NCBI GenBank assembly: GCA_030141605.1
Contig: JAQGDQ010000070.1
Span: 494,001 to 558,000 of the forward strand
DNA length: 64,000 nucleotides
Direction: 5' to 3'
From: Tubiluchus corallicola
Taxonomy: Eukaryota; Priapulida; Priapulimorpha; Priapulimorphida; Tubiluchidae
Both the position numbers and the translations under genes were made by a program. The notes beneath the pieces are model-generated. The model was given only the letters and a program-made list of their open reading frames with translations, ran no database searches and was not told where the DNA came from. Every line of letters starts with the position of its first letter. Position 1 is the stretch's first letter. Shown one piece after another: positions 52,701 through 62,871 of this stretch.

Positions 52701-54799
52701 TTCTGGAGAATAATCACAATAATTAGTCACGGTCATGCTAACTCACATCGAAAATTCCTAGCATAACAGAATTACACTATTTTATTAAAAGCCTTGATTT
52801 TATATTACACTGCATAAATGTATTAATGGGTTACCTTCTGGTTAATATTGACATGTTTTGTAGCTTCTGGCGAAAGGCAAAACACAGAGACTAAAAGTTA
52901 TTTACATTGGTTCCTGGTATGATTTTGATTAATATTGGCAAGATTCATACGAATTAATAATGTCTGAGCAATGAACAGGTCTACTAAGTCTAAATAAACA
53001 TTAGGCAAACCTTACAGCTCCAGAGGTAAAGGTAAAAAATAATATTTTTACTTGTTTGTAAAATGCAGTAGGTATTTATGTAATCTGAATTAGATATTCA
53101 GATTACATGACACACGCTCTAAAGACTGAAGGGAAGTGTTTGGACGAATATTTGAGTGACTGAAAGAGAAACACTTTCAAAAATGACTAATTAGCAGCTC
53201 AAAAAGTAACACGAATAATAGCAACAGGAATGCACGTACAGGAGTTAGCATTTTTGGTAGCAGTTTCTTTTACAAATCATCAAAACCAAAAGTTTTATAG
53301 AGCATCAGCTGAGACTCAGTCAGCAGCTTCTGCAATATCAAATCCGAACTGAAACTTCGATTCTTCTTCTTTTTTCCCCAAAGCTTAATCATCCTAACCA
53401 GGTTATACAGGTGACATTCCGATATTTATAATTTTTTTGATCTACTTACCTGTCTTTTCCGAATAACAAGCGCCAGTGTTTCTCAATCGTAGCACATATA
53501 TTCTCTCTCCAGCGAAAATAACCGTTCCAGCCGCCCACCCCCGTCAACTGCAGGTTGTACAGACATAACCAAATTGCCTGTAGCCTAAAAGTAGAAATAG
53601 TAAAAGATAAAAGCGATTAAACAGCAAACCAGGTTGCTGTTAGGAATGTTGAGATCAGGTCACATTGAATTTCACAAGCATGGACATGATGATGACCATG
53701 TACAACTTTTTAATATTTTTCACATTTTAGTGGATTTTGTTCCATGTATTTTTACATGTAGTTTACAATCGTTTTAACATGTCATGTATGTATGCATGTC
53801 ATTTTTTAATAGTCATAAGGATGTTGATAGATTTTTGTTTTCCATTATCACATTCACACATAAAACCCATTGACATGGAAAGTCTAGAAAGGGTAACCTT
53901 ATTTGCAGTCTAACATAAAGCAGTACTTAGTGAGTTAAAAACAAAATGGATAGTGGATAGGTACCAACCACGACAGTTTCATTCTTGATGTTGTTTCCTT
54001 CTCATTCCCGGAACATTGTTTACAGACAAAAGTAAACAAAGTATCACCATGAAGTGCAGTCGGGGATCCAGACATCAGGCATTCTGTAAAAAAATTTTGG
54101 CACCAATAAAAGGTGATGCCAGACTGTTAGTGATAGTATGTTTTACGTATAAAGCAAATGTTTACGCCTCAGTACAATCCAGTAACTGAACATGTGTATT
54201 AACCATGCAGGCAAAAAGCCACAAAAAGAAATGATGGCTACTAGAAACTAGGAGAAAAACAATGTGAATGACATTGTGCATTAATTAAACAACTAATTTA
54301 TCTAGTAATTAGTTTTCAGAAACATTAACGAAATGAAAAAAATTATTTGAAGCAGAAAAAATGAAAATGTTAAAGACTAACCAGCAAACGAAATACATGT
54401 AAATACAAAGTTGTTGGAATCTCTTTAACTAGTAGATGTAAGACTTTATAAAAATGCTTTCTTTTCGTTTTTTCAATTACTCTACAACCAGTATTCTACA
54501 AATTAATAGTAGATAAAAAGTAAGAATAATAAATATTCCATCTTATATTAACATTTGCAGTTCAGTATGTAAACTTCATTCACTAAACTTTCACTATAGA
54601 TATTCCTGATTGGTGATACTATAACGTAAAGTTCAAAATGAATTTATTTGTTGTAATGCATGAAAAAATTACCTAGATGAATATATCTATGACAATGGTC
54701 ACAGCTCAACATTGAAACAGCAAGCGACTTCTTTCCACATTTCATACACGAATTGCTCGAATCATCGCTACATACATTCTCTTCACACAACTTACTCAT
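38483..54799 (-). CDS. KAT14: KAT14 (CSRP2BP), GNAT-family subunit of the ATAC histone acetyltransferase complex; 15 coding exons
   Basis: Nuclear chromatin-acetylation subunit. Exons in transcript order: 54799-54673, 54083-53969, 53584-53450, 52702-52563, 51564-51413, 49911-49590, 47284-47135, 46249-46108, 44149-44065, 43592-43461, 42740-42628, 42417-42331, 41597-41479, 39647-39466, 38656-38483. They total 2,175 bp, exactly 724 codons plus stop, with every junction in phase; the human protein is about 780. N-terminal PHD-type finger (Cys18, Cys21, Cys33, Cys36, His41, Cys44, Cys63, Cys66). The KAT14 core follows (NGYFRWRENICATIEKHW, ELGESGWWKLL), then an acidic linker, IVSPYTSRVLKPYIRRDFET, DYCYVRPEHIPSVN, and a GNAT domain (DVKYNEAYISFLFTHPEW ... 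LLLYQKFGFKSEEF) ending CKHAFFLRLRR. Intron 4 uses a GC donor; all others are GT-AG. The start is the first ATG after a TTTTTCAG acceptor, so a 5' UTR exon is likely. SWI5 lies upstream on the same strand. Confidence 0.96.
38657..39465. repeat. Last KAT14 intron, with possible LINE tail
   Basis: The intron carries a GC-richer stretch (38770-38860) and ends a T-rich region with (AATA)n at about 39147-39171 on the + strand. This could be the 3' end of a 5'-truncated retroelement. I could not identify a reverse-transcriptase motif. Confidence 0.3.
41040..41234. mobile_element. Short pogo/Tigger-like MITE in a KAT14 intron
   Basis: Begins TA|CAGTCAAGCCTCATTATAAC and ends GATAGCGGTTTAATTG|TA, with internal CCCAAAGTAGGC also present in the 27386 copy. 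TA target duplication, no coding sequence. It lies in intron 13. Confidence 0.7.
44630..44945. repeat. Minisatellite of about 57-bp higher-order units built from about 15-bp subunits
   Basis: Repeating GGTAAAAATGGCACAGG, AAAAAATGGCACAAA and TGGAAAAGCAGG elements form a 57-bp unit over about 300 bp in a KAT14 intron. Pro/Phe-rich frames on the minus strand (PFLPAFPFLPFFPVQ) are products of the repeat. Confidence 0.9.
45590..45722. repeat. Inverted copy of the 44.6-kb minisatellite
   Basis: TGCCACTTTTACCTATTTCT and CCATTTGTGCCATTTTT are the reverse complement of the 44630-44945 units. The two arrays form arms of a possible large foldback structure about 650 bp apart, within the same KAT14 intron. 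Confidence 0.75.
46501..46632. repeat. Near-perfect palindrome with (TA)n loop
   Basis: The left arm AAATGCTCTGACAGTAAAAG ... GTAAACAGGTCAAGTGTGTA is mirrored by TACACACTTGACCTGTTTAC ... CTTTTACTGGGTAGAGCATTT with only a few mismatches. Arms are about 45 bp and the core is about 50 bp of TA/TG. It is in a KAT14 intron and could form a stable hairpin or cruciform. Confidence 0.85.
48239..48835. mobile_element. 597-bp pogo/Tigger-like non-autonomous element
   Basis: TA|CAGTAGTCACCGCTTAATAG at the left is matched inverted by CTATTAAGCGGCGACTACTG|TA at the right. The CAGT start and TA target duplication indicate the pogo branch of Tc1/mariner. Internal AATTGACTCAA and AATGGACTCAA repeats lie near the left end. 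It has no transposase and lies in KAT14 intron 6. Confidence 0.85.
51558..51824. repeat. Tandem repeats flanked by a duplicated splice-acceptor segment
   Basis: A degenerate ATTATGTAACAATCATTGTA-type repeat (51600-51780) lies between two direct copies of TTGATACTGTAACTTTAAAA (51558 and 51802). The first copy contains the acceptor of KAT14 exon 5. Confidence 0.6.
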
Positions 54800-56142
54800 C
54801 CTGAGCTTAAACCTGAAAAATGTAAACTGTTGCAAGTTGCAACAGTTAGCTTGTCAACTTTAAAACATTTACATTATTGCAAGCTACACATCAAGTACAA
54901 CCAAAACTGCGCCCAAGTTCCAACTCAGCAAGTTATAGATAACTAAAAGAAGTGTGCTTCATTATTTTTTCTGCTGCAGCTTAACTGTACTACAGTAAGA
55001 TGTATTTTATCCCTGCGCACTTTATATATGCATTTTCATATCAGGCACACATCCACAAATGTAGAAAAAAACTGAATTTAGTCAGATTGTCATAACACAA
55101 CTAGCTACCATATATTTTGGTGATATAAAAGAAAATATGAATATGTTGCTGTGATAAATTTAAAAATATGTTCTACAAAATCTACATGAACATGTGAATG
55201 TTTCCCTTGAACATACTGGTAATTAAAAGAGTATTATCAATATTTCTAAGTAAAAGTGAAAGGAAAGGGATAATTTCATTAACATTTTGCATGTACACAC
55301 TCTTGGGAAAAGCAATTGCTAAAATAGTTATTTAAAGTTTTTTCAAAATTTGTCATTTAGATTTGATGCTGATTTGAAAAAAATTGACTACAATTACGAT
55401 CATGATCAATTTTCTGAGCTGGCTGCGATCCATATCATAATTGTGATCAAATAATAGACATAAATTTATGAAGCCATGATTACTAGGTTGAGTTGAGTAC
55501 GTTTCATCTTGAAACAGTAGTCTTGGCCGGGAGTACTTTAATAGCGTTAGATATTTTCATATTGAGATTCAGGCAGCGTATAACGGATATGTGGTAACTA
55601 TTTATTCTATGTTAAAACAAAATATTATGAAAAACTGAATGCCAATTCTGAAGACTTTTTGAAATGATCGAAATAATGATAACTCAGAATTACGATGTGA
55701 TCACAATCAATAATCACATTTTGAAGAAATCATTTGTGCGATGAAAGAAATTGATCACGATACTGATCGTGATCGGTTTTTATTGCGATCATTACAGTCC
55801 TGTGCTTCTTCAATTATAGTTACTAACAAAGGTTACCTTCTAAAGATAACTTTGTCTAAAGATTTTGGCATTGAAGTCAGAGACTATTATTATACAAGTA
55901 ATTTTCTTGTTTTAAGTTATATTTTTTGCAACCTATGTAAAAAGCATAAAAGTTAATGTTATTATTTTAGTATGAATATTATATTGCAGGTTTATTTAAG
56001 TTGGCTTCTACATGACTTGAACACACTGATTCATTATAACTATAAGGATTAGAAATTAATCTATACTATAGTTATCATTTTGAATTTGAAAAATTATTAA
56101 ATGCAAAACCATAAAATATTGATGTTAACTTAATGTACCAAA
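54800..56142. other. Spacer between SWI5 and the KAT14 start codon
   Basis: No coding exon seen. It probably holds the KAT14 promoter and a 5' non-coding exon, because the KAT14 start codon lies shortly after a splice acceptor (TTTTTCAG at about 54814-54821). The exact promoter cannot be placed. Confidence 0.5.
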
Positions 56143-56406
56143 TTAATCGTCCACATTCAGACCAAACTTAATGTACATTTCTTTAGTAGTCACGCCTTCC
56201 AGACATGCTAACTTCCCTAATAACATCTGTCCAACATCTTTTATCTCGTTATAGGTGTGCAACTTATTAATGTGACACTTCAATTCGTCTTCGTTAATTC
56301 CTTCGTCTTTCAGTGCTTTTATTTGCGCATTTAGCTCGGTTAACTTTTCTTTTAGCGTTCTAACTGTATTGACTTGATCACAAACGTCTACATCTTTGCG
56401 CGACAT
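56143..56406 (-). CDS. SWI5: SWI5, DNA repair and recombination mediator subunit
   Basis: SWI5 pairs with SFR1 to help load and stabilise RAD51 on single-stranded DNA during homologous recombination. The frame encodes an N-terminal heptad-rich coiled coil (TVRTLKEKLTELNAQIKALK) and then the hallmark C-terminal block INKLHTYNEIKDVGQMLLGK, LACLEGVTTKEMYIKFGLN and a final acidic DD. From Met at 56406 (MSRKDVDV) the protein is 87 residues, close to the 85 of fission-yeast Swi5. An in-frame ATG at 56457 would add 17 hydrophobic, signal-like residues (MALLLLCLACVYRVEYS), which is unlikely for a nuclear protein. No intron interrupts it. KAT14 lies 1.3 kb downstream on the same strand. Confidence 0.93.
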   Translation of the reverse strand: MSRKDVDVCDQVNTVRTLKEKLTELNAQIKALKDEGINEDELKCHINKLHTYNEIKDVGQMLLGKLACLEGVTTKEMYIKFGLNVDD

Positions 56407-56759
56407 GCTGTATTCCACGCGGTAAACGCATGCTAAACATAACAGTAACAGCGCCATAGTGTGAGCTAAATTAAAAACATTTTATTTTGGCTAGGGGTAG
56501 AGCGGCAAGAGTCCTCATATTGCTGATTACATTTTTTGGCAAGTTTTTGCAGACGAAAACGTTCCTAAATGTTCAAGTAGTGAATTTTAATTAATTATTC
56601 AAAATTGTTCGTATCCAAAACTGTTTCTGATTTTGTTCTAATTAATAGCCGTAGACAACTTATATACAATGAATAACAGTTTACTTTGGCTATGATGAAT
56701 TGCAGTATCAGTAATGGCAGGTGTGTCACGTAACATTTGAGCGGGTCCCCCTAATTTGA

Positions 56760-57190
56760 ATCACGTAATTTTGAGCGTCCATTCACTAAACTAATGGACA
56801 TATTCCGATGGACCTGATGAGCATCCGTTTACTAATTCGATGGACTTGTTGGTGCAGTGCACGTAATTAAAGTTGAACGTCGGTCTACTAAACTGATGGA
56901 CCTACGTAATATTGGACTTAACTTCGAGCATCCATTCCCTAAACTGAAGACTATTTTGATGGACGTGATTTGATCGACGTTATTTACACCCATTTACTAT
57001 GTGTATTTGAACGCAGTGAAAGTCCATTTGGTATGTGTAGTTGAATGCGGTGGATGTAATCTCGAGCGACGACGAACGTCTATTCATAAAAGAATTTGAA
57101 GTGAATTAATGGACCTACGTAATTGTTGACATAGGGCTTAATGTTTAGCATGTGCTGGACTTTAGTTTAAACGTAATGGACTCTATATGT
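56760..57190. repeat. Degenerate repeat around TCCATTYACTAAACTRATGGAC
   Basis: Several imperfect copies (about 56773, 56820, 56878, 56938 and weaker ones later) of GAGCGTCCATTCACTAAACT followed by a GATGGAC-type end recur at 45-60 bp. The core is partly self-complementary (TCCATT/AATGGA). It sits upstream of SWI5 and could be a decayed element or satellite. Confidence 0.5.
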
Positions 57191-58774
57191 TAATTACTTG
57201 CAAATAAATTTTATTAGTTTTTGCAATGTGATTTTTTTTTTTACAACATCCATCGCATCCAAGAAATTATTGAATAGGTGTCCAACTTGCGTTCATCACG
57301 TCTATTCATTTTGGATTTGCCCATTTGAGCATGGAGCATTTGGGATCGCACGTGAGACATTTGGGCACCAAGAAAATTTAATGTTATACCTAATTTTTTT
57401 AGTTTTAGTTATTAAATTAAATTTTTAGCAATTTTTTCAATGATTTTTAATGAATTTTTAAATGCTATTTTTTACATTAGCATTTTATTAAAATGTGAGC
57501 ATTCATTTCAAAAAGACCTAGTGTTTGTAAATTATAACAGAAATGTTCATCACGTAAAAGTCTGTTTACACCCAAATTTAGCATCAGTAAACTAGTGCAG
57601 TAACTTGACTAATAACAATGCTATATATTCAACGTTTCATATACTTTAAAAGTGCATTATTTAATTCGTTAGTTGCTTATACTAGCTGCCAACTCAAAAA
57701 CAACCAGCTGTAGATCCATTATAGTAAATAAGCCAATTAAAGGGCATATGATTATCAGTATTGCAAACTAAGTGCATGATGATATTGGGCACTCAGCGTT
57801 TTTGCACATATTAAGTGATTTATACTGTAGTTCTTTTCAGTTCTAATTACACTTTTGTACTCATGCAAACAATTAGAAGTTACATTGTATCCATTAATCA
57901 GGTAATGGATTCCCCCAAAAGTCTAACTTACTATAGGTAGCGTGATGTGTAGTGCAACTCAGAACTAATGTATTCTTGTGTGATTGAATCATGTTGAACA
58001 TAATTAACAGCACAGAGTACATCCATACTGGTGCCAAAATGTCTTGAGTTCAAGTGTTTGGCCCCCAGATGGCTGTGCCATACATTGGTGTATGGGGTGG
58101 GGGGTGGTGGAGCGTTCCCGCCCCCAAAATTTTCGGGTTTCAAAAAATTCCGGCGGAACTGCACTTTATATTTTCAGAAAATAGTTTTTTCAACTTCGAA
58201 ATTGATATTTTTTCAGATTTCAATCGTCATCGCTTTAGTTTTTCCTTGAATTCAAATATGGCCCGAATCTTGAGAGAGTAATATTCATGCCATGCGCCTG
58301 GATGCCCAAATCTTGATCTCACAGGAGGCGTCGTCCGCACCGACTCCCGGTCCCGGACCGGCAGTTACAGTGATCTGGAAACAATTAGCATTCACAAAAT
58401 TGAAAATATACTAGTCGCTGGGTTCTCTGCAGGTCTCAGATTGTCTTATCGCTTCCTGTCTTCGGTGCGCGCGTAGTGACGAAAAAGTTTTGGAACAAAA
58501 CAAAGAAATTCTTTTTCTGAGCTCATTTGACCGACGTGTGAAAGTGGCAAGTGTCTGTGTATTGCTGCATTCTTAATTTTTGCATCTTGTGTGGTGATTG
58601 CTGATTTGACAGATTATGTAACCGATTCGTATATCAGTCATGAAATAAGGATAATTCCTCTTTACTGGTTCATTGCTCTGTTATTCAGTGTTCACTGGAA
58701 GTAAACTCTGGAAGTTATCGCCGCACTTCGGTCTCGTAGGACACTGTTTATACCATAATCAATGACAATCTTTG
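57191..58774. other. Intergenic stretch between the SWI5 upstream repeat and the hAT element
   Basis: No supported gene. 58080-58150 is G/C-rich (GGGGTGGGGGGTGGTGGAGC then CCCGCCCCCAAAATTTTCGG), like the end of a DNA transposon. 58320-58480 is CpG-richer than its surroundings, with an unassigned 50-codon + strand frame ending at 58476. Confidence 0.4.
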
Positions 58775-59120
58775 CAGGGGCGGAACTAGATGTGGCAAGC
58801 AGGGGGGGGGGGCGAAGTATCCGAAGTGGTTGAATAATGGTTAAGCCAATTTTTAACCCCTTTTATACTGCATGCAGGCCTATAATTAGCATGTGTGTAG
58901 GACGGCATAGCGGACAGAGCAATAATGAGAAAATTAACTCTCAGTTAACCTAACGTTATTAATGTGCCTCTAACTAAATTGTTATTTACAGAAATTTATC
59001 ATACACAAATTTTAAGAAAATAATACGCAGTAAATAATGTCAAAATGAAATGTGGAACGATACGTCATTCAAAAAGTCACATCAGCTTTGTTACGACAAC
59101 AAGTTTATTGTGTCATAATT

Positions 59121-59699
59121 TTAACGTCGCAGCTCTTTTGCTAAAAACGTGTCGATGACTTTGTTTTCCGACACACACTCATCGTACACATCTCGCTCAA
59201 TGTGAATGACTGCCAAATGATTTAACCGTTCCTCTCTCATTGTTTGACGGAGCCACGAATGCAGCCTTCCCAAAACACTGAAACACCGTTCACATGAGCA
59301 GCTAGTGACTGGAATAGTGACTCCAATCTGAAGAACACGTTTTAGAATGGGAAACAAATCACCGTCAAGCGCCTTCCAAAGGGATAATATTGTGGGTTCC
59401 TCAACTCGACCAAGTACTCTTTTGACCATCACAATCTCTGTTTTTAGCATGTCAGTCTGAATATTGTAGTGTTCAGCAAAAAATCCAACTTCAGTCCAAG
59501 TAATCTGTCTTTGTTTACCAAAATGCCTGCATGCAAAACAAAATGTCTGCTTCGAATACTCCAGCCATGAGTGTTTCCCAAACCAACTATACTGAAAAGA
59601 ACGAGCATTCTTTCCTTGGCCAGTTTTCGGATATTTCGTCATATGTGGTTGTCGTGGTTTCGCAGACACAGGTCCTAAGTCATTTGCTCTTGTGTTCAT
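59121..59699 (-). pseudogene. Internally deleted hAT transposase (TTF-type finger joined to dimerisation domain)
   Basis: 192 codons. Residues 34-61 (SFQYSWFGKHSWLEYSKQTF then CFACRHFG) match the TTF-type zinc finger that begins ZMYM-like hAT transposases. Residues about 115-172 (FPILKRVLQIGVTIPVTSCS then CERCFSVLGRLHSWLR) match the C-terminal hAT dimerisation region. The roughly 450-residue RNase H-like catalytic core expected between them is missing, yet the frame stays open. Upstream minus-strand sequence to about 59810 continues the N-terminus in another frame, so the start is broken too. It cannot catalyse transposition; a DNA-binding and dimerising product is conceivable. Confidence 0.85.
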
Positions 59700-60117
59700 G
59701 TTCTGAGTAGAAGACTCCGGTTGTTTCTCGTCTTCTGTAGCTTTTGAAACTGATTGATCCTTTCCACTGTTGCATCTTTACATGCTGATTCCTTTTTACT
59801 TCCTTGGATAAAAAAATCTAAAGTTTTCTGGGTGGTACAACTTTGTCGTCTTCCCTATTCCCAGACATGTAACATGTAATCACGTGAAAATTCCTGTTTG
59901 TCAACAAGATGAAACAACAGTGCAATAAATGAGCAAATAAGCAGCTAAAATCGCAGCGAAAACTAGCAGAGATTCTCCTAGCAGGAGAAAAATGATGAAA
60001 TGTGCTCAAAAATCACGCCCTTTTATGCAGCAAACTCGTGGGAAAGAGTCGCTAAGGAGTAGCAAAGAGTCGGTAATGTCCAATCAGGAGGTGGCTCATC
60101 AATTTGTATCTCCCAAA

Positions 60118-60372
60118 CCGACTCTCTGGTACTAGGCTAGCTCGACAAACTGACTCTCTGGTACTAGGCTAGCTCGACAAACTGACTCTCTGGTACTAGG
60201 CTAGCTCGACAAACTGACTCTCTGGTACTAGGCTAGCTCGACAAACTGACTCTCTGGTACTAGGCTAGCTCGACAAACCGACTCTCTGGTACTAGGCTAG
60301 CTCGACAAACTGACTCTCTGGTACTAGGCTAGCTCGACAAACCGACTCTCTGGTACTAGGCTAGCTCAACAT
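60118..60372. repeat. 32-bp minisatellite, about 8 copies, inside the hAT element
   Basis: Near-identical units of GACTCTCTGGTACTAGGCTA followed by GCTCGACAAACT, with only a T/C change between copies. It lies between the right terminal repeat and the transposase remnant, so it is part of the mobile unit. Confidence 0.97.
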
Positions 60373-60755
60373 GACTTCAATGTTTGCATTGTTTTTGCTC
60401 TATTATTTCACTGCTGAACGAAGCTCGAGTGCTAACTGAGCCGTTTTGTTAACTAACAGTCTTTTGTGCAAAGACGCTAATGCTACTCAACGAGCTGCTT
60501 TGTTAACTGTTCCTGCCTGCCTCCTGAATAGATTACATGCAAACAAATTAACTACATCCTGACTTTCAGGTAAACACATCTGGTCAGGCACGTATTAACA
60601 GTCAGAATAATTTAACTCGGTGACAAACTTTAATGATAAAAAATATTATTGGGCTACTGCAAAAAAAAATTGTTTGTCCGATTTGGAAGGGGGGCGCAAA
60701 TTTTGACGGGGGGCGCCCCCCTTCGCCCCTTCCTAGTTCCGCCCCTGAATCTTTG

Positions 60756-61886
60756 AAACGTAATGATCCAGGTGCTTGTGCATAATCAAACAAGCACAAC
60801 TTATCAAGATATCTGGCCATATAGGTCATATCATGTGTTGTGCATCATATTTCAATATGGCTAATAAATAATGCTGAGTTCAGTCTTATGTCATCAGAAA
60901 TGACGCCTTTTTGCATTCGCTATCTAGAACTTAGTAAGGTTGTACTTATTGAAACGGGAGCCTAAAAAATCGCGTGAAATTCTAAGAATTCGGGCAAAGA
61001 ATCCTCTGCTCCCCCAAAATTCAGGGACCCAGTACGCCTATGGTGCCATATTCTATAACTCACCCGTACGAGCATACCCAAACGTCCTCTCCTCTGTAGA
61101 AGCGATCTTGTTGCAAGTTTTGTACTGTTATTATTTATTAGCGTTTGACTTTGACATACCGATGATAATGCTGGTCACAGCTCTTGTCCCACTTGTTTTA
61201 TGTACTACATTTCCTTGAAGCTGATTGGCTATCAAGTATTTTTATTTGTTAACTGTTATTACATTAATTAGTAATAACTAGTGTCCCTTCCTGATAAATA
61301 TTAACCTAGATCAAGTGCACTGAACAGCAAGTAGCATGTTTTTGAACTAAAACTGGAATTTCTCAAAATTTTAAGTTTTTATATTTATAAATTTATAATT
61401 TAAACCAGCTTCTTTCTGTGAACTACTTTAATCTTTTACAGTGTTGCTATTTTTGTTGAGCAGCAAAATTAGTGGTCACCTGTGTGGTTATTAAAATGTT
61501 AACGTCTGTTTTTAGCCTAAAATGTGTGTTACACATTCAAATGTCAATCACTACCTGGAACTTGGAAAACTGTCATAATCTTAATATCGAGAACAATTAA
61601 ATTAATAATTTAAGGCAAATTCGTGACTAATATCTTCCAAGAACTTATCCGTATATTTAAGTAAAAAATTTGAGATCTCTAATTCGAGATTTATATATAC
61701 CATTAATCCTTGTTTCCGGTTGTTTAGGTTTCCTTGATGATGAAATTAAATCATGTTTACAAAAAACATACTATTATATTGATACTGATAACATTATATT
61801 ATATTATGACATGATACACACTGTAATTAATTATAGTTGACTGGGGTCCTTTTTTGGGATAGTAATTTTCTCATGAGCTTGCTAAG
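60756..61886. other. Intergenic DNA between the hAT and Harbinger elements
   Basis: No supported gene. An open frame at 60940-61218 (92 codons) has no recognisable domain and follows transposon-like sequence (CTCCCCCAAAATTCAGGGAC). Confidence 0.5.
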
Positions 61887-62844
61887 GCTGCCAGGCCATA
61901 GAAACTCACGCTTCATGCCTCACGTTCATACTTCACGTCTAAACGCGTGAGTGGAAAAATGAACAAACGTAATCTTATTTGCGGTGCGCCATAGACCTCC
62001 GCTCACGCCTCACACTTCAAGCTTCACGACTCACGCGTGAAGCTAGAAGTGAACATGTTCACTTTTTCGAGACGTGAGTCCGGGGGCAGACTGGATATCA
62101 GAGCGTTTTTTGACTGCTCATGGTCCTGAGGACTATTCATTTCACGATCAGAGTTAGAACGGGACATTGTGACCTAAACCTTTTCAAATTTTTCACTTTC
62201 GTTTTTCGGTTTTTGTTTTTATTATATGGTCATGTCAGTATATCTGAAAAACATAAAATAATTAAATTTTACCCTTCAAAAACATTTTGGAATTTTTGTG
62301 TGGCCTTTCTTTTTTTTATCGGGGGGGGGTGTTTAGATCTACTTTTTTATGTGGTCATGTCAGTGCATGCTTATCTGACAAACATACTTTGACTAGTAAT
62401 TACCACCTGAGAGTTATGATGAGCTTTTGTTCTGCTTCGATTGGCCTCCTCCAATTTGAATGGTATGGCTTCAGATGTCCTAGCACGAGGGACTTTAATG
62501 TACTGTAAGTCTTGTACGACATCCTTGTATAATTATGAAATAGTTCTTCATCAGGATTGTCCACGAGGTGTTGAAATGTCCGCTGAAATTCTCCTCTGGA
62601 TTCTCTGAGCAAAAAATGCTCCCGGCACCATATTCTCCGTCTCTTTCGCTTCCTTCTTCTGAGACACAACAAAATCAAGAAATCTTCCTCGTCAGATGAT
62701 TCCATTTTGAATGCGCAACGCAGACTCGTGTGTGAAGCGTGAGAGCATGAGCCCCTATGGCCCAGTGGGCCGTGAAGCATGAAGCATGAAGTATGAAGTA
62801 TGAAGCGTGAGGCATGAAGCATGAGTTTCTATGGCCTGGCAGCC
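61887..62844 (-). mobile_element. PIF/Harbinger-type DNA transposon, truncated or non-autonomous
   Basis: Inverted ends GGCTGCCAGGCCATAGAAAC (61887) and GTTTCTATGGCCTGGCAGCC (to 62844, with one change at the inner end) are flanked by a 3-bp target duplication TAA (61884-61886 and 62845-62847), the TWA target typical of PIF/Harbinger. Subterminal arrays of GAAGCATGA/GAAGTATGA-like repeats occur at both ends in opposite orientation, likely transposase-binding sites. The 958-bp body carries only an N-terminal transposase fragment. Confidence 0.92.
62400..62705 (-). pseudogene. N-terminal fragment of a HARBI1-like transposase
   Basis: 101 codons from MESSDEEDF to a stop after ITLRW. The blocks LCLRRRKRKRRRIWCREHFL, ELFHNYTRMSYKTYSTL and WRRPIEAEQKLIITLRW match the N-terminal part of Harbinger nucleases, just before the LATG motif. 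The DDE catalytic domain and the separate Myb-like protein are absent from the element. An in-frame extension upstream to 62822 runs into the terminal repeat and is not coding. Confidence 0.82.
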
Positions 62845-62871
62845 TAATAAGCTGAATTCTATCTCTTATAG

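Larger units (their letters stand above)
58775..60747 (-). mobile_element. Non-autonomous hAT transposon (Tip100/ZMYM-like type)
   Basis: Terminal inverted repeats CAGGGGCGGAACTAG (58775-58789) and CTAGTTCCGCCCCTG (60733-60747) are perfect. They are flanked by an identical 8-bp target duplication AATCTTTG (58767-58774 and 60748-60755). G-rich subterminal sequence follows at both ends. The 1,973-bp body holds one minus-strand frame with only the two ends of a hAT transposase, plus a 32-bp minisatellite. The perfect ends and target duplication imply recent movement, with the transposase supplied in trans. Confidence 0.93.

Noticed and set aside
57931-58281. Overlapping frames with PPPPTP and GGGGAFPPP
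   Set aside because: They arise from a G/C-rich low-complexity, transposon-like segment, and the frames on both strands share the same tract.
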